Source: Pseudaminobacter soli (ex Zhang et al. 2022) (GTDB lineage Bacteria > Pseudomonadota > Alphaproteobacteria > Rhizobiales > Rhizobiaceae). Taken from it: DNA of 64,000 bases. Made by a program: the position numbers and the translations under genes. The stretch spans positions 186,001-250,000 of the forward strand of contig NZ_JABVCF010000005.1 in the NCBI RefSeq assembly GCF_014595955.1, given 5' to 3'. Of this stretch, positions 46,477 through 56,994 are shown piece by piece. Positions within the stretch are counted from its first letter, which is position 1; every line of letters begins with the position of its first letter. The notes under the pieces were generated by a model that was given only the letters and a program-made list of their open reading frames with translations, had not been told where the DNA came from and searched no databases.

Positions 46477-47626
46477 CCAGTTCGAAAACGGCGATCTTCC
46501 GCCGATCGAACTTGAGCGCGATCTCGCCGCGGACCAGCTTCGCGGCCAGTTCGCCGAACACCGCACGGCGCCAGCCGTGCATGGCCGGCACGTCGGCTTC
46601 CTCGCCCTCGGCGGCGATGCGGTCGAGGTCCTCGCTGGAGGCCAGCACCTTGGCGGCAACGCCTTCCTTCTCGGCCACCTGCCGCAGCAGGACCTTGAGC
46701 AGTTCGGCCGCCGCGCTCGATCCTTCGGGAGCCTGCACGGCCTTCGGCAGGCGCGGTAGCTCCTCCTTCGGGATATCCAGCGCCTCATTCACGACCTCGA
46801 GCAGGGCGGTCGCCGTGGCCGACCGTTCCCAACCCTTCGGGATGGTGCGCAGGCGCGCGAGGGTAGCGGAGTCGCGCGGCTGCTGCTGGGCGATCTCGTA
46901 GATCGCATCGTCCTTGATGATGCGCCCGCGCGGCACGTTCTTCTCGCGCGCCTCGAGCTCTCGCCAAGTGGCTACGGCCTGCAACACCGCCAGTTCCTGC
47001 GGCTTCCGCACCCGCATCTTCAGGCGCTTCCATGCGTCCTCGGGAGCAGGGTCGTAGGTCTCAGGCGAGGTTAGGATGTCCATCTCCTCCTTGAGCCAGT
47101 GCCTGCGCTTCTCGCGTTCGAGTTCGTCGGCGAGCCGCTTGTAGACGTCGATGAGGTGCGTGACGTCGGCGAGCGCGTAGGTCAGTTGTTTCTCCGACAG
47201 GGGCCGGTGGCGCCAGTCGGTGAAGCGGGACGACTTGTCGATATGGGCTCCGGTGATCTTCTGGACCAACTGGTCATAGGAGACGCTGTCGCCGAAGCCG
47301 CAGACCATGGCGGCGACCTGCGTGTCGAACACCGGATGCGGGATAAGGCCACCCAGGTGGTGGATGATCTCGATGTCCTGGCGCGCCGCGTGAAAAACCT
47401 TGGTGACGTTCTCATTCGCCATCAGGCCGAAGAACGGCGCGAGGTCGAGTCCGGCCGCCAGTGGGTCGACCAGCGCGGTCACGCCAGGCGCGGCCATCTG
47501 GATCAGGCAGAGCTCGGGCCAGAACGTCGTCTCGCGGATGAACTCGGTGTCCACCGTTACGAAGTCCGACTGTTCCAGGACGGATACTGCGGATGCAAGC
47601 TCAGTTGTTGTCGTAATGACGCGCAT
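46472..47626 (-). CDS. rnd: Ribonuclease D
   Basis: 3'-5' exoribonuclease for tRNA maturation. 384 residues. DEDDy exonuclease domain: Asp and Glu in VTVDTEFIRET, Asp in FHAARQDIEIIH, Tyr and Asp in QLTYALADVTHL. C-terminal half contains HRDC-type helices (LAVLQAVATWRELEAREKNV). No clear ribosome site before the ATG. Read leftward; the MFS transporter gene ends 81 bp upstream of its start. Confidence 0.95.
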   Translation of the reverse strand: MRVITTTTELASAVSVLEQSDFVTVDTEFIRETTFWPELCLIQMAAPGVTALVDPLAAGLDLAPFFGLMANENVTKVFHAARQDIEIIHHLGGLIPHPVFDTQVAAMVCGFGDSVSYDQLVQKITGAHIDKSSRFTDWRHRPLSEKQLTYALADVTHLIDVYKRLADELEREKRRHWLKEEMDILTSPETYDPAPEDAWKRLKMRVRKPQELAVLQAVATWRELEAREKNVPRGRIIKDDAIYEIAQQQPRDSATLARLRTIPKGWERSATATALLEVVNEALDIPKEELPRLPKAVQAPEGSSAAAELLKVLLRQVAEKEGVAAKVLASSEDLDRIAAEGEEADVPAMHGWRRAVFGELAAKLVRGEIALKFDRRKIAVFELG

Positions 47627-47706
47627 TAAAATGTCTTTGGGTCAGCATTCGCCGGCTTGATTCCAGCCGACGCACGGTTCGTCAAGCGTTGAGGCCTCGC
47701 ATCGGC

Positions 47707-48954
47707 CTATTTGCCGCCCTTCCTGCGATCGCCGTTAGCGGTCTGACGCGCCAACCGCGCGAACATGGTCGAGGTTCGCAGGAGCGCGATGAAGCGGCTT
47801 CGGCTTTCCGTCGGCACGGGCGAGCGGGCCTGAACGCGGTAGAGAATGATCGCCACAAAGGCCGCATAGATCGCCGCGATGAAGGCGAAGAGCGCGCCTG
47901 GGCCGTACCGTTCGATGGCGAAGGCGGCGAGGAATGGTCCGCCGATCGCGCCGAACGAGTAGAAGAGCATCAGCGCGACATTGACGAGGACGAATTCGTC
48001 GGGACCGGCGCGATCGTTCGCATGGGCCGCCGAAAGCGAGTAGAGCGGCATCGCGAAGGAGCCGAAGACGAACACCAGCGCGAAATTGACGAGAGCATCG
48101 CTGCCGGCCAGGAAGGCGAGGGCAAGCGCGGTCGCCATGGCGCCGATCGTGGTGATCAGGAGCACCATGCGGCGGTCCCAGCGATCGGAAAGATAGCCAA
48201 GCGGGTACTGGATGATCGCGCCGCCGACGATGCCGACGCTGACGAAGGTGACCACGTCCGCAACCGACATTCCGATCTCCTCGGCATAGACCGGAGAAAG
48301 CGTGCGGAACGAGCTGTTGGTGAGCCCGACCGCGATGCAGCCGATGCAGCCCAGCGGGGAAATGCGGAACACCCGCGCGAGGTCGAGCTTCACGTCCTCA
48401 GGTGCCTTCGGGTTCGAGCGATCACCGAGCGAGACCGGCACGAGCGACAACGTGATCATGATCGACATGATCGCGAAGATCGTGAAGCCGCCCGCTCCGA
48501 AGACGGGGATCAGGAACTGGGCGCCGGTGACCGAGGCGATGTCGACGACACGGTAGATCGCCAGGACGCGTGCGCGGTGCTCGTTTGGAGCGCCCGAGTT
48601 CAGCCAAGCCTCCATGATCGTGAACAGGCCGGCGAAGCAAAAGCCGGTCAGGAAGCGGATAACAGACCAGACGACCGGATCGATCATGAGGACCAGGATC
48701 AGCGTTCCCGCCGAGGCCATTGCAGCGAGGGCGGCGAAGGACCGGACATAGCCGACCGACTTGATGATGCGGCTGATCACGAGGCAACTGAGCAGGAAGC
48801 CGCCGAAATAGGACGTGCCAATGAAACCGATTACGGCTGGAGAGAAACCTTCCTGAGCACCGCGAAGCGCGATCAGTGTGCCTTGCAGGCCGTTGCCGCC
48901 GAGCAGGATGCCCGCAGCGATGAGAAGGGGAATGAGCGGACGGATTGCGGACAT
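47707..48954 (-). CDS. MFS transporter, YcaD-like
   Basis: 415 residues with about 12 hydrophobic helices. The N-terminal part GFSPAVIGFIGTSYFGGFLL and RFLTGFCFAGLFTIMEAWLN resembles the YcaD branch of the major facilitator family. The C-terminal 30 residues are Arg/Ser-rich and cytosolic. ATG 48954 is the first in the homologous region; no good ribosome site is visible. Substrate unknown. Divergent from aspS. Confidence 0.85.
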   Translation of the reverse strand: MSAIRPLIPLLIAAGILLGGNGLQGTLIALRGAQEGFSPAVIGFIGTSYFGGFLLSCLVISRIIKSVGYVRSFAALAAMASAGTLILVLMIDPVVWSVIRFLTGFCFAGLFTIMEAWLNSGAPNEHRARVLAIYRVVDIASVTGAQFLIPVFGAGGFTIFAIMSIMITLSLVPVSLGDRSNPKAPEDVKLDLARVFRISPLGCIGCIAVGLTNSSFRTLSPVYAEEIGMSVADVVTFVSVGIVGGAIIQYPLGYLSDRWDRRMVLLITTIGAMATALALAFLAGSDALVNFALVFVFGSFAMPLYSLSAAHANDRAGPDEFVLVNVALMLFYSFGAIGGPFLAAFAIERYGPGALFAFIAAIYAAFVAIILYRVQARSPVPTESRSRFIALLRTSTMFARLARQTANGDRRKGGK

Positions 48955-49144
48955 GTCAAATCGGGCAGGCACTCTTTGCTTCTTTTGACCATGCCCAGAC
49001 GGCAAAGCCAGCGACAAATCCGACACGCATTGGGCCACAATGGGCATTGCCTTGACATTGCGCACCTCTCATGCGCTTTTCCGCGCGAATTTCGGGCCGG
49101 TGCTCGCCTCGCCCGAGCGGATGGATTTTTCGTCGGAACAAGCC

Positions 49145-50929
49145 ATGCATCGCTATCGCAGCCATACCTGCGCACAATTGAGAAGATCGGAAGTCGGAAA
49201 GGTGGTGCGCCTGTCCGGCTGGGTGAATCGTGTGCGAGATCACGGCGGCCTGCTGTTCATCGACCTGCGCGATCATTACGGCATTACTCAGATCGTAGCG
49301 GATCCCGACTCGCCGGCCTTCCAGGCGGCCGAAACGGTGCGCGGCGAATGGGTGATCCGTGTCGACGGCGAGGTGAAGGCGCGGACGGCCGAGACCATCA
49401 ACCCGCATCTGCCGACCGGCGAGATCGAGGTGTTCGCGCGCGAGATCGAGGTGCTGTCGGCGGCAAAGGAGCTGCCGCTGCCGGTCTTCGGCGAGCCGGA
49501 CTATCCCGAGGACATTCGCCTCAAATACCGCTTCCTCGACCTGCGCCGCGAAACGCTGCACAGGAACATCGTTCAGCGCACCAAGATCATCGCCGAGATG
49601 CGCAGACGGATGGACGAAGTGGGCTTCACCGAGTTCTCGACGCCGATCCTCACCGCCTCTTCGCCGGAAGGCGCGCGCGATTTCCTGGTGCCGAGCCGCA
49701 TCCATCCCGGCACCTTCTACGCGCTGCCGCAGGCGCCGCAGCAATACAAGCAGTTGATCATGGTCTCGGGCTTCGATCGCTATTTCCAGATCGCGCCCTG
49801 TTTCCGCGACGAGGATCCACGCGCCGACAGGCTGCCGGGCGAGTTCTATCAGCTCGACTTGGAGATGAGCTTCGTCGAGCAGGAGGACGTGCTTTCCACG
49901 ATGGAGCCGGTGCTGCGCGGGGTGTTCGAAACCTTCGCCGAGGGCAAGCCGGTCACGCAGGAGTTTCCGCGTATTCCCTATGATGTGGCGCTGCGGAAGT
50001 ACGGCACAGACAAGCCGGACCTTCGCAACCCGATCGAGATGCAGGAGGTGTCAGAGCATTTCCGCGGCTCGGGCTTCAAGGTGTTCGCCGGCATCCTCGC
50101 CAACGATCCGAAGGCCGAGGTGTGGGCGATCCCCGCGAAGACCGGTGGAAGCCGTGCCTTCTGCGACCGGATGAATTCCTGGGCGCAGGGCGAGGGCCAG
50201 CCTGGCCTCGGCTACATCTTCTGGCGCAAGGAAGGCGACAAGCTCGAGGGCGCCGGCCCGATCGCCAAGAACATCGGCGAGGAGCGCACCGAGGCGATTC
50301 GCCAGCAACTCGGTCTCGAGGAAGGCGACGCCGCGTTCTTCGTGGCGGGCGATCCGCTGAAGTTCTACAAGTTCGCCGGTGATGCGCGCACCCGCGCAGG
50401 CGAGGAGCTCAACCTCGTCGACCGCGACCGTTTCGCGCTGTGCTGGATCGTCGATTTCCCGTTCTTCGAATGGAACGAGGACGAGAAGAAGATCGACTTC
50501 GCCCACAATCCGTTCTCCATGCCGCAGGGCGGCATCGATGCGCTCGAGGGGAAGGAGCCGCTGTCGATCAAGGCATTCCAGTACGACATGGTCTGCAACG
50601 GCTTCGAGATCGCGTCGGGCGGCATCCGCAACCATCTGCCGGAGACCATGGTGAAGGCATTCGAGATGGTCGGGCTGAACCGCGAGACCGTCGAGGAGCG
50701 CTTCGGCGGCCTTTATCGTGCGTTCCAGTACGGCGCACCGCCGCATGGCGGCATGGCGGCGGGCATCGATCGTATCGTGATGCTGCTCGTCGGCGCCAGG
50801 AACCTGCGCGAGGTTACCATGTTCCCGATGAACCAGCAGGCGGTCGATCTTCTCATGAACGCCCCGGCGCCGGCCACGCCGACGCAGTTGCGCGAGCTTA
50901 ATCTCAGGGTGGTGCAGCCGGCCAAATAG
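49145..50929 (+). CDS. aspS: Aspartyl-tRNA synthetase
   Basis: Class II synthetase charging tRNA-Asp. 594 residues, bacterial type with an insertion domain: OB-fold anticodon-binding region ([20 protein letters not shown]), motif 2 around [20 protein letters not shown], the GAD domain in the middle, and motif 3 near [23 protein letters not shown] 49145 rather than 49040, because homologous sequence begins MHRYRSHTC. Could be a non-discriminating enzyme; this cannot be decided here. Confidence 0.97.
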   Translation: MHRYRSHTCAQLRRSEVGKVVRLSGWVNRVRDHGGLLFIDLRDHYGITQIVADPDSPAFQAAETVRGEWVIRVDGEVKARTAETINPHLPTGEIEVFAREIEVLSAAKELPLPVFGEPDYPEDIRLKYRFLDLRRETLHRNIVQRTKIIAEMRRRMDEVGFTEFSTPILTASSPEGARDFLVPSRIHPGTFYALPQAPQQYKQLIMVSGFDRYFQIAPCFRDEDPRADRLPGEFYQLDLEMSFVEQEDVLSTMEPVLRGVFETFAEGKPVTQEFPRIPYDVALRKYGTDKPDLRNPIEMQEVSEHFRGSGFKVFAGILANDPKAEVWAIPAKTGGSRAFCDRMNSWAQGEGQPGLGYIFWRKEGDKLEGAGPIAKNIGEERTEAIRQQLGLEEGDAAFFVAGDPLKFYKFAGDARTRAGEELNLVDRDRFALCWIVDFPFFEWNEDEKKIDFAHNPFSMPQGGIDALEGKEPLSIKAFQYDMVCNGFEIASGGIRNHLPETMVKAFEMVGLNRETVEERFGGLYRAFQYGAPPHGGMAAGIDRIVMLLVGARNLREVTMFPMNQQAVDLLMNAPAPATPTQLRELNLRVVQPAK

Positions 50930-50989
50930 CCGGACGGCGGCCTCACCAGGGGCGGAGGACCAACGCACCGCGCGGGATGGAGTTTTCGT

Positions 50990-51667
50990 ATGACGCCGAA
51001 CTCCCTTGAGCGAACGGCCGAAGGTCCGCGCATCCTCGTCACCGGCTTCGAGCCTTTCCCGGGAGCGCCGGTCAATCCGACACAGGCGCTTGTGAAGCGG
51101 TTGCGCGACAGGCCTCCAACCCTGCTTCTGGCTGGAGCTTTCCGTGCCGAGCTACTCCCGGTCGACTATCAGGCCGTGGGGCCGCGCCTTTCGGAAATCG
51201 GCAGGAGCTTTCGACCCGACATCGCCATCCATTTCGGCCTGGCGGCGGATTGCCGCGGCTTTAGGCTGGAGCGCGTGGGTCGAAACGCCTTCCTCGACGC
51301 CCGACCCGACAACCGCGGCTTCTCACCCTGTGACGGACCGATCTGCGCCGGCCCTGCCAGTCTTCTGTCGACCTTGCCGCTCAGGGCGATCCACGACGCA
51401 CTGTCGGCGGAGGGGCTGCCGGTCGGTTGGTCGTCCGACGCCGGCGGCTATCTGTGCGATCTGGTGCTCACGCTCTCGCTTTCCTGTTCTTGCAAGGGTT
51501 TTGCTCCCCAGATGAGCGGGTTCGTCCATGTCCCGCTGATTGGTCCAGACCGGGAGATGAGCGAGGCCGATCTGGATAGAGGCGTAAGGATCATCCTGAG
51601 TATTGCCGCGCTCGAATGGTCGAAGCTGGCTGGTTCTTCGACACAGACGATGGCTGCGCCCGACTGA
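50990..51667 (+). CDS. Pyrrolidone-carboxylate peptidase-like protein
   Basis: 225 residues, C15 peptidase fold: ILVTGFEPFPGAPVNPTQ, then the catalytic Glu in FRLERVGRN, Cys in DAGGYLCDLVL and His in SGFVHVPLI. Removes N-terminal pyroglutamate in characterised members. N-terminal residues 1-12 look variable. It follows aspS by 60 bp and is followed by a hairpin. Confidence 0.87.
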   Translation: MTPNSLERTAEGPRILVTGFEPFPGAPVNPTQALVKRLRDRPPTLLLAGAFRAELLPVDYQAVGPRLSEIGRSFRPDIAIHFGLAADCRGFRLERVGRNAFLDARPDNRGFSPCDGPICAGPASLLSTLPLRAIHDALSAEGLPVGWSSDAGGYLCDLVLTLSLSCSCKGFAPQMSGFVHVPLIGPDREMSEADLDRGVRIILSIAALEWSKLAGSSTQTMAAPD

Positions 51668-51674
51668 TAATGAA

Positions 51675-51700
51675 ACAGCCCGGCGCGAGGGCCGGGCTGT
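51675..51700. terminator. Hairpin between convergent pcp-like and periplasmic protein genes
   Basis: acagcccggc (51675-51684) and gccgggctgt (51691-51700), perfect ten-base stem, loop gcgagg. On the minus strand tttcatt follows, so it is more likely to serve the leftward gene. Confidence 0.7.
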
Positions 51701-51732
51701 CGAAGGATAAGGAAAGTCGGCGTCGTTTCGGC

Positions 51733-52935
51733 CTACTCGGCCCCGGCCTGGTTGGCCTTGACGGTCACGCCAAGGGACTTGGTCAGATCCATCGGGTCGG
51801 ACATGCCGGCTGCCATGATTTGCGCGAACGGCACGGGAGTGGACGGACTCGCCGAGATCTCCAGGCTCTGGGGATTGTCGAGGTAGGCGTTCACCGCGCT
51901 GGTGATCTGCCCCGACAGCTCCGGATTATTCAACTGAGCGGTCAGGAACGGCATGATCGCCTTCGCCTGGTTCTTGATGTCCTCAGGCTTCATGTTCTGG
52001 CTCTTGGCGACGTATTCGATGATCTTGTCGGTCAGCGTATCGTCGTCCCAGCGCAGGCTCGCGGAATGGAAGGTGAGCTGTTGCATCAGCCCTAGCATGG
52101 CGAGGCCTTGGGCGGAATCGTCGGCGCCCGCCGGCTGCTCGGCCATTTGCTTCTGCATGTCCTGCATGGCCTTGATAAAGTCCCGGGTATAGCCGCCCAG
52201 ATCGAAGGTCATGCCGAAGGTGCCGGCGTTGTCGACGCTGAGATCGTACTGGCTCAATCCCATGCGTCCGTCGGCCGGGTTCCAGGAGCCGGTCATCTCG
52301 ACGGAGCCGGTGAGCGTCTGCAGGCCGAGCGCCTCGATCGCCGCCTTGGCCTGCGGATCCTCGGCCAACGACAGGTCGGCCGTGAACTTCTCGGCCGAGC
52401 CGCTGAATTCCATCGGCTGTCCGTCCTCCGGCGTGGGAATTTCGACCGTGAGGTTTTCGAGCGAAAAGACTTGTCTGTCGGCCATGCTGACCTTGAGCGA
52501 CGCGAGTTCGAGGCCTTCGTAGAACATCAGGTCGGCGACCGGGTCGGACTGGCCTTCCGCCGGCAGGTTGACGCCGGACAAGACGAGTGGGCTGACCTCG
52601 ATCTTTGCGCCGTCCTCGGTGGTGGAATAGGCCTCTGTGGTGATCGTCTCGACCCTATAGGTGCCGTCCTGCTCGCTCACGCCTTCGAACGAGACCTTCC
52701 CGAGTTCCACCGGAGTGGTTTCTCCGGTCGCCTTGAACTTGACGCCCTCGAGGGTGAAGGCTTCGCCACCGCCCTCGATTCCTGACCAACTGATCTCCAT
52801 TGCCTGCTTCGACAGGAACTGCTTCATCCGCTCGGCGACGGCGGCCGCGTCCTGCGCCTGAGCAGCGACAAGGGTGCCGGCCAGAATGGATGCAGAAAGG
52901 GCGAGCCTAGTAATAAGGCGACGATATACAGTCAT
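51733..52935 (-). CDS. Exported protein of unknown function, 400 aa
   Basis: Signal peptide to about residue 27 (ILAGTLVAAQAQD), then a long beta-rich periplasmic region with repeated short strand patterns (FTLEGVKFKATGE, LSLAEDPQ and TGSVEMTGSW) and a C-terminal stretch PQSLEISASPSTPVPFAQI. I do not recognise a family with certainty; it resembles rhizobial periplasmic proteins without known role. GGGA precedes ATG 52935; the frame extends upstream to 53031 without support. Confidence 0.8.
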   Translation of the reverse strand: MTVYRRLITRLALSASILAGTLVAAQAQDAAAVAERMKQFLSKQAMEISWSGIEGGGEAFTLEGVKFKATGETTPVELGKVSFEGVSEQDGTYRVETITTEAYSTTEDGAKIEVSPLVLSGVNLPAEGQSDPVADLMFYEGLELASLKVSMADRQVFSLENLTVEIPTPEDGQPMEFSGSAEKFTADLSLAEDPQAKAAIEALGLQTLTGSVEMTGSWNPADGRMGLSQYDLSVDNAGTFGMTFDLGGYTRDFIKAMQDMQKQMAEQPAGADDSAQGLAMLGLMQQLTFHSASLRWDDDTLTDKIIEYVAKSQNMKPEDIKNQAKAIMPFLTAQLNNPELSGQITSAVNAYLDNPQSLEISASPSTPVPFAQIMAAGMSDPMDLTKSLGVTVKANQAGAE

Positions 52936-53132
52936 TGGTGTTCCCTGAGAATTTGTCCCGTCGGACCCTGCTTCGCTTAAGCTAGACTTTGGCGTTGAAG
53001 AACTGGTCCGGATGAAGCCCCTGCGGCACATTGCCTAGATTTCGGCGGAAAACGCAAGATCAGGCGCAAAGCCCGGTGAATCCCGGCTTGCCGGTCTTGC
53101 CGCGAGCGGCTTGGCTGGGTTAACGCAAGCTC

Positions 53133-55388
53133 ATGGGCAAGGAACTGACGCCACCCGGAGCGGGCGGCGATTCGATTGAACCGGTCGACCTGAAGAAGGC
53201 GCTCGAGGAGCGCTATCTCGCCTATGCGCTGTCGACGATCATGCATCGCGCCCTGCCCGACGTGCGCGACGGGCTGAAGCCTGTCCACCGGCGCATCATG
53301 CATGCCATGCGGCTCTTGCGGCTCAACCCCGACCAGGGCTTCGCCAAATGCGCTCGCATCGTCGGCGAGGTGATGGGCAAGTTCCACCCGCATGGCGACC
53401 AGTCGATCTACGATGCGCTGGTCCGCCTCGCCCAGGATTTCGCCGTCCGCTATCCGCTCGTCGACGGGCAGGGCAACTTCGGCAATATCGACGGCGATAA
53501 CCCCGCGGCCATGCGCTACACCGAAGCGCGCATGACCGAGGTGGCGACTGCGCTGCTGGAGGGCATCACCGAGGACGCCGTCGATTTCCGCCCGACCTAC
53601 AATGAGGAGGACGAAGAGCCGATCGTCCTGCCGGGCGCCTTTCCGAACCTGCTCGCCAACGGCTCATCGGGCATTGCCGTCGGCATGGCGACCTCGATCC
53701 CGCCGCACAATGCCGCCGAGCTCTGCGACGCCGCCCTGCACCTGATCGAAAAGCCGCAGGCAAGCGTTTCCGACCTGCTCCACTTCGTGCAGGGCCCCGA
53801 CTTTCCAACCGGCGGCATCATCGTCGACAGCCGCGACGCCATCCTCGAGGCCTACGAGACCGGCCGCGGCGGGTTCCGGCTGCGCGCGCGCTATTTCGTC
53901 GAGGACCAGGGCCGCGGTACGTGGCAGATCGTCGTCACCGAAATCCCGTACCAGGTTCAGAAGTCGAAGCTGGTCGAGAAGATCGCGGAGCTGCTGATCG
54001 CGCGCAAGCTGCCCCTGCTCGAAGATGTCCGCGACGAGAGCGCCGAGGACATCCGGCTGGTGCTGGTGCCGAAGAGCCGCACCGTCGACCCCGGGCTGCT
54101 GATGGAGTCGGTCTTCAAGCTGACTGACCTCGAAGTGCGCTTCCCGCTCAACATGAACGTGCTGTCGCGCGGCAAGGTGCCCAACGTCCTGTCGCTCAAG
54201 CAGGTGCTGCAGGAATGGCTGGAACACCGCAAGGAAGTGCTGATCCGCCGTTCCCGGCACCGGCTCGGCGAGATCGAGAAGCGCCTGGAAGTCCTGTCCG
54301 GCTATCTGATCGCCTATCTCAACATCGACGAGGTGATCCGCATCATCCGCGAGGAGGATGAGCCGAAGCAGGTGATGATGGCCCGCTGGTCGCTCACCGA
54401 CACGCAGGCCGAGGCGATCCTCAACATGCGGCTGCGCGCCCTGCGCAAGCTCGAAGAGTTCGAGATCAAGAAGGAATTCGACGCACTCAGCGCCGAGAAG
54501 GCCGGCATCGAGGCCCTGCTCGCCTCGGAAGCCAAGCAGTGGCAGACCGTCGGTTGGCAGATCCAGAAGGCGAGGCGGGACTTCGGGCCGGAGCAGAACC
54601 CCGAACTCGGCAAGCGCCGCACGAGCTTCGCCGAGGCGCCCGAGCACGACGACACCGACATCTATCACGCGATGATCGAGAAGGAGCCGATCACCGTCGT
54701 CGTCTCGAACAAGGGCTGGCTGCGCGCCCTGAAGGGGCATCTCAGCGACCTGTCCATGCTGACCTTCAAGGAAGGCGACGGCCTGAAGATCGCTTTCCCG
54801 GCGCAGACGACCGACAAGATCCTGTTCTTCACCACCGGCGGAAAGTTCTACACGGTCGCCGCCGACCGGCTGCCGGGCGGGCGCGGTCATGGCGAGCCCA
54901 TACGCATCATAGTCGACATGGAGAACGACCAGGACATCGTGACCGCCTTCGTGCACGATGGCTCGCGCAAGCTGCTGCTCGTCTCCCGCGACGGCAACGG
55001 CTTTGTTGTGCCGGAGGCGGAGGTGGTCGCCAACACCCGCAAGGGCAAGCAGGTGATGAACGTGAAGACGCCGGACGAGTCGAGGCGCTGCGTGCCGGTC
55101 TCAGGTGACCACGTCGCCATCGTCGGCGAGAACCGCAAGATGCTGGTCTTCCCGCTCGCCCAGGTCCCGGAACTGACGCGCGGTAAGGGCGTCCGCTTGC
55201 AGCGCTACAAGGACGGCGGCACGCTCGACGTGAAGTTGTTTGCGATCGGGCAGGGCCTGACCTGGCAGGATTCCTCGGGCCGCACCTTCACCCGCAGCAA
55301 GGAAGAGCTTGTCGAGTGGATGGGTGATCGCGCTGCTGCGGGACGAATGGTTCCAAAGGGTTTCCCGCGCTCTGGAAAGTTCTCGTAG
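53133..55388 (+). CDS. parC: DNA topoisomerase IV subunit A
   Basis: Decatenates chromosomes with ParE. 751 residues: N-terminal breakage-reunion domain with [20 protein letters not shown], catalytic Tyr129 in [10 protein letters not shown], and the quinolone-determining segment [16 protein letters not shown], where Gln90 stands at the position of Ser80 of E. coli ParC. The C-terminal wing (about 500-740) has the beta-pinwheel repeats such as [20 protein letters not shown]. Start ATG 53133. Confidence 0.96.
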   Translation: MGKELTPPGAGGDSIEPVDLKKALEERYLAYALSTIMHRALPDVRDGLKPVHRRIMHAMRLLRLNPDQGFAKCARIVGEVMGKFHPHGDQSIYDALVRLAQDFAVRYPLVDGQGNFGNIDGDNPAAMRYTEARMTEVATALLEGITEDAVDFRPTYNEEDEEPIVLPGAFPNLLANGSSGIAVGMATSIPPHNAAELCDAALHLIEKPQASVSDLLHFVQGPDFPTGGIIVDSRDAILEAYETGRGGFRLRARYFVEDQGRGTWQIVVTEIPYQVQKSKLVEKIAELLIARKLPLLEDVRDESAEDIRLVLVPKSRTVDPGLLMESVFKLTDLEVRFPLNMNVLSRGKVPNVLSLKQVLQEWLEHRKEVLIRRSRHRLGEIEKRLEVLSGYLIAYLNIDEVIRIIREEDEPKQVMMARWSLTDTQAEAILNMRLRALRKLEEFEIKKEFDALSAEKAGIEALLASEAKQWQTVGWQIQKARRDFGPEQNPELGKRRTSFAEAPEHDDTDIYHAMIEKEPITVVVSNKGWLRALKGHLSDLSMLTFKEGDGLKIAFPAQTTDKILFFTTGGKFYTVAADRLPGGRGHGEPIRIIVDMENDQDIVTAFVHDGSRKLLLVSRDGNGFVVPEAEVVANTRKGKQVMNVKTPDESRRCVPVSGDHVAIVGENRKMLVFPLAQVPELTRGKGVRLQRYKDGGTLDVKLFAIGQGLTWQDSSGRTFTRSKEELVEWMGDRAAAGRMVPKGFPRSGKFS

Positions 55389-55567
55389 CTCTTCTGGCTG
55401 TTCTATCGAGTGAGGCGGGTGCGTAGGCTCCGATCCGCCTTGACCGGGCATGATCCTGGCCCGGGGCTCGCCCCTTGCGATACGTGCAATAAATTCATGG
55501 AGGCGCATTATTTCTGCGCTATAGGAGACTAGGGCGCCTTCTTTCGGCGCCTCGACCCAGGAGACCC

Positions 55568-56788
55568 GTGCGCTTGACCAGGCACGAACCACGCAAAGTT
55601 CCCACGGAACCGCGGCTGATGGGACCGGCGATGCCCAGCCGGGTCTCGGTCGTACCGCCGCTCTCCGCGGCGCGATGGCTGCTTCTCCTGATCATCGCCG
55701 CGGGCATCTACTTCTTCCATGGCTTCCTCGTCCCCGTGCTCGCCGCCCTGGTCATCGCCTTCGCCAGTTGGCCACTCTACAGAAGGGTCGTCGCGGCGGT
55801 GGACGGCAACCGCACTGTGGCGGCCGGCATCGCGATCCTTGCAATCCTTGCCTTCCTGATCATCCCGATCGTGATCGCCGCCACTTATGCCGTGGACGAG
55901 ATCCACACTTGGTCGATGTGGGCATTCGAAGCCAACAGGACCGGCGCGCCGACACCCCACTGGATCGCGACCCTGCCGTTTATCGGCAGCTGGCTGGACC
56001 AGCGTTGGGAACAGTATGTTGGCAGCCCGGGGGCGCTCGGCGAACTCATCCGCATCGTCAGCGGCGCCAATATCGGCAACATCTATCGCGCCGTCCTGCA
56101 GATCGGAGGCAGCGCCTTCAGCCTTCTGCTGGCGCTATTGTTCATGGTCATCGCGCTCTTCTTCACCTATCGGGACGGCGAGCGCTTCGCCGCGCAGGTG
56201 GACCGCGTCGGCGAGCGAATCCTGCCCATGCGTTGGGAGCGCATTTCGCGCGTGGTGCCGGCCACCATAAGCTCGACGGTTACCGGCATGACCCTGATCG
56301 CGATCGGCGAGGGCGTGGTGCTCGGCATCGCCTACTGGATCGCCGGGGTGCCTTCTCCCGTCACCCTTGGCGTGCTCACCGGCGTCATGGCGCTCATCCC
56401 CGGCGGTGCGCCGCTCTCCTTCACGCTGGTCTCGATCTATCTCATTTCCAGCGGCTCGCCGGTCGCCGGGGTTGCGCTATTCGCCTGGGGCTCGATCGAA
56501 CTGTTCATCGTAGACAAGACGCTGCGGCCGAAGCTGGTCGGCGGGCCGATCAAGCTGCCCTTCCTGCCGACCTTCTTCGGGCTGATCGGCGGCGTGAAGA
56601 CGATGGGCTTCCTCGGTCTCTTCATCGGGCCGGTGCTGATGGCGCTGCTCGTCGCGATCTGGCGGGAGTGGCTGCGCGAAATCGAGTTGACGGACGGGGC
56701 GGTGAAGGTCGAGATAGGAGCGCCAGGAATCCCGCCGGTGATCAACGGCCATGAAGGCGTGCCAGCGCCCGAGAAACAGGCTGGCTGA
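55568..56788 (+). CDS. AI-2E family (PerM-like) membrane transporter
   Basis: 406 residues with seven or eight hydrophobic helices, including VLAALVIAFASWPLYRRV, LLLALLFMVIALFFTYRDGE and the C-terminal FFGLIGGVKTMGFLGLFIGP block characteristic of the AI-2E/PerM family. GTG start with AGGAG just upstream. Despite the name, few members transport AI-2, so no substrate is given. Confidence 0.9.
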   Translation: MRLTRHEPRKVPTEPRLMGPAMPSRVSVVPPLSAARWLLLLIIAAGIYFFHGFLVPVLAALVIAFASWPLYRRVVAAVDGNRTVAAGIAILAILAFLIIPIVIAATYAVDEIHTWSMWAFEANRTGAPTPHWIATLPFIGSWLDQRWEQYVGSPGALGELIRIVSGANIGNIYRAVLQIGGSAFSLLLALLFMVIALFFTYRDGERFAAQVDRVGERILPMRWERISRVVPATISSTVTGMTLIAIGEGVVLGIAYWIAGVPSPVTLGVLTGVMALIPGGAPLSFTLVSIYLISSGSPVAGVALFAWGSIELFIVDKTLRPKLVGGPIKLPFLPTFFGLIGGVKTMGFLGLFIGPVLMALLVAIWREWLREIELTDGAVKVEIGAPGIPPVINGHEGVPAPEKQAG

Positions 56789-56994
56789 TTTCTGCCAACC
56801 CGCCGGAACCGATCTAGCGCCGGGACCATCCAAACCGCATCTCTCGACCTCGCGTCTCGACGCAACCTCTGCCCGGGGACGAACGTTGAACATGATTGCA
56901 GCAGCGCGTCGGGAGGAGCGCTGATCCGTATTCATCGCAACGCTGGCGGCAGCCGCGGCGCAGATCGAGGCGGGCCGGCAGTAGGGAGGTACTG

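Noticed and set aside
47689-49983. 764-codon open frame on the plus strand
   Set aside because: Antisense to the MFS gene and out of frame with aspS; a GC-bias artefact.
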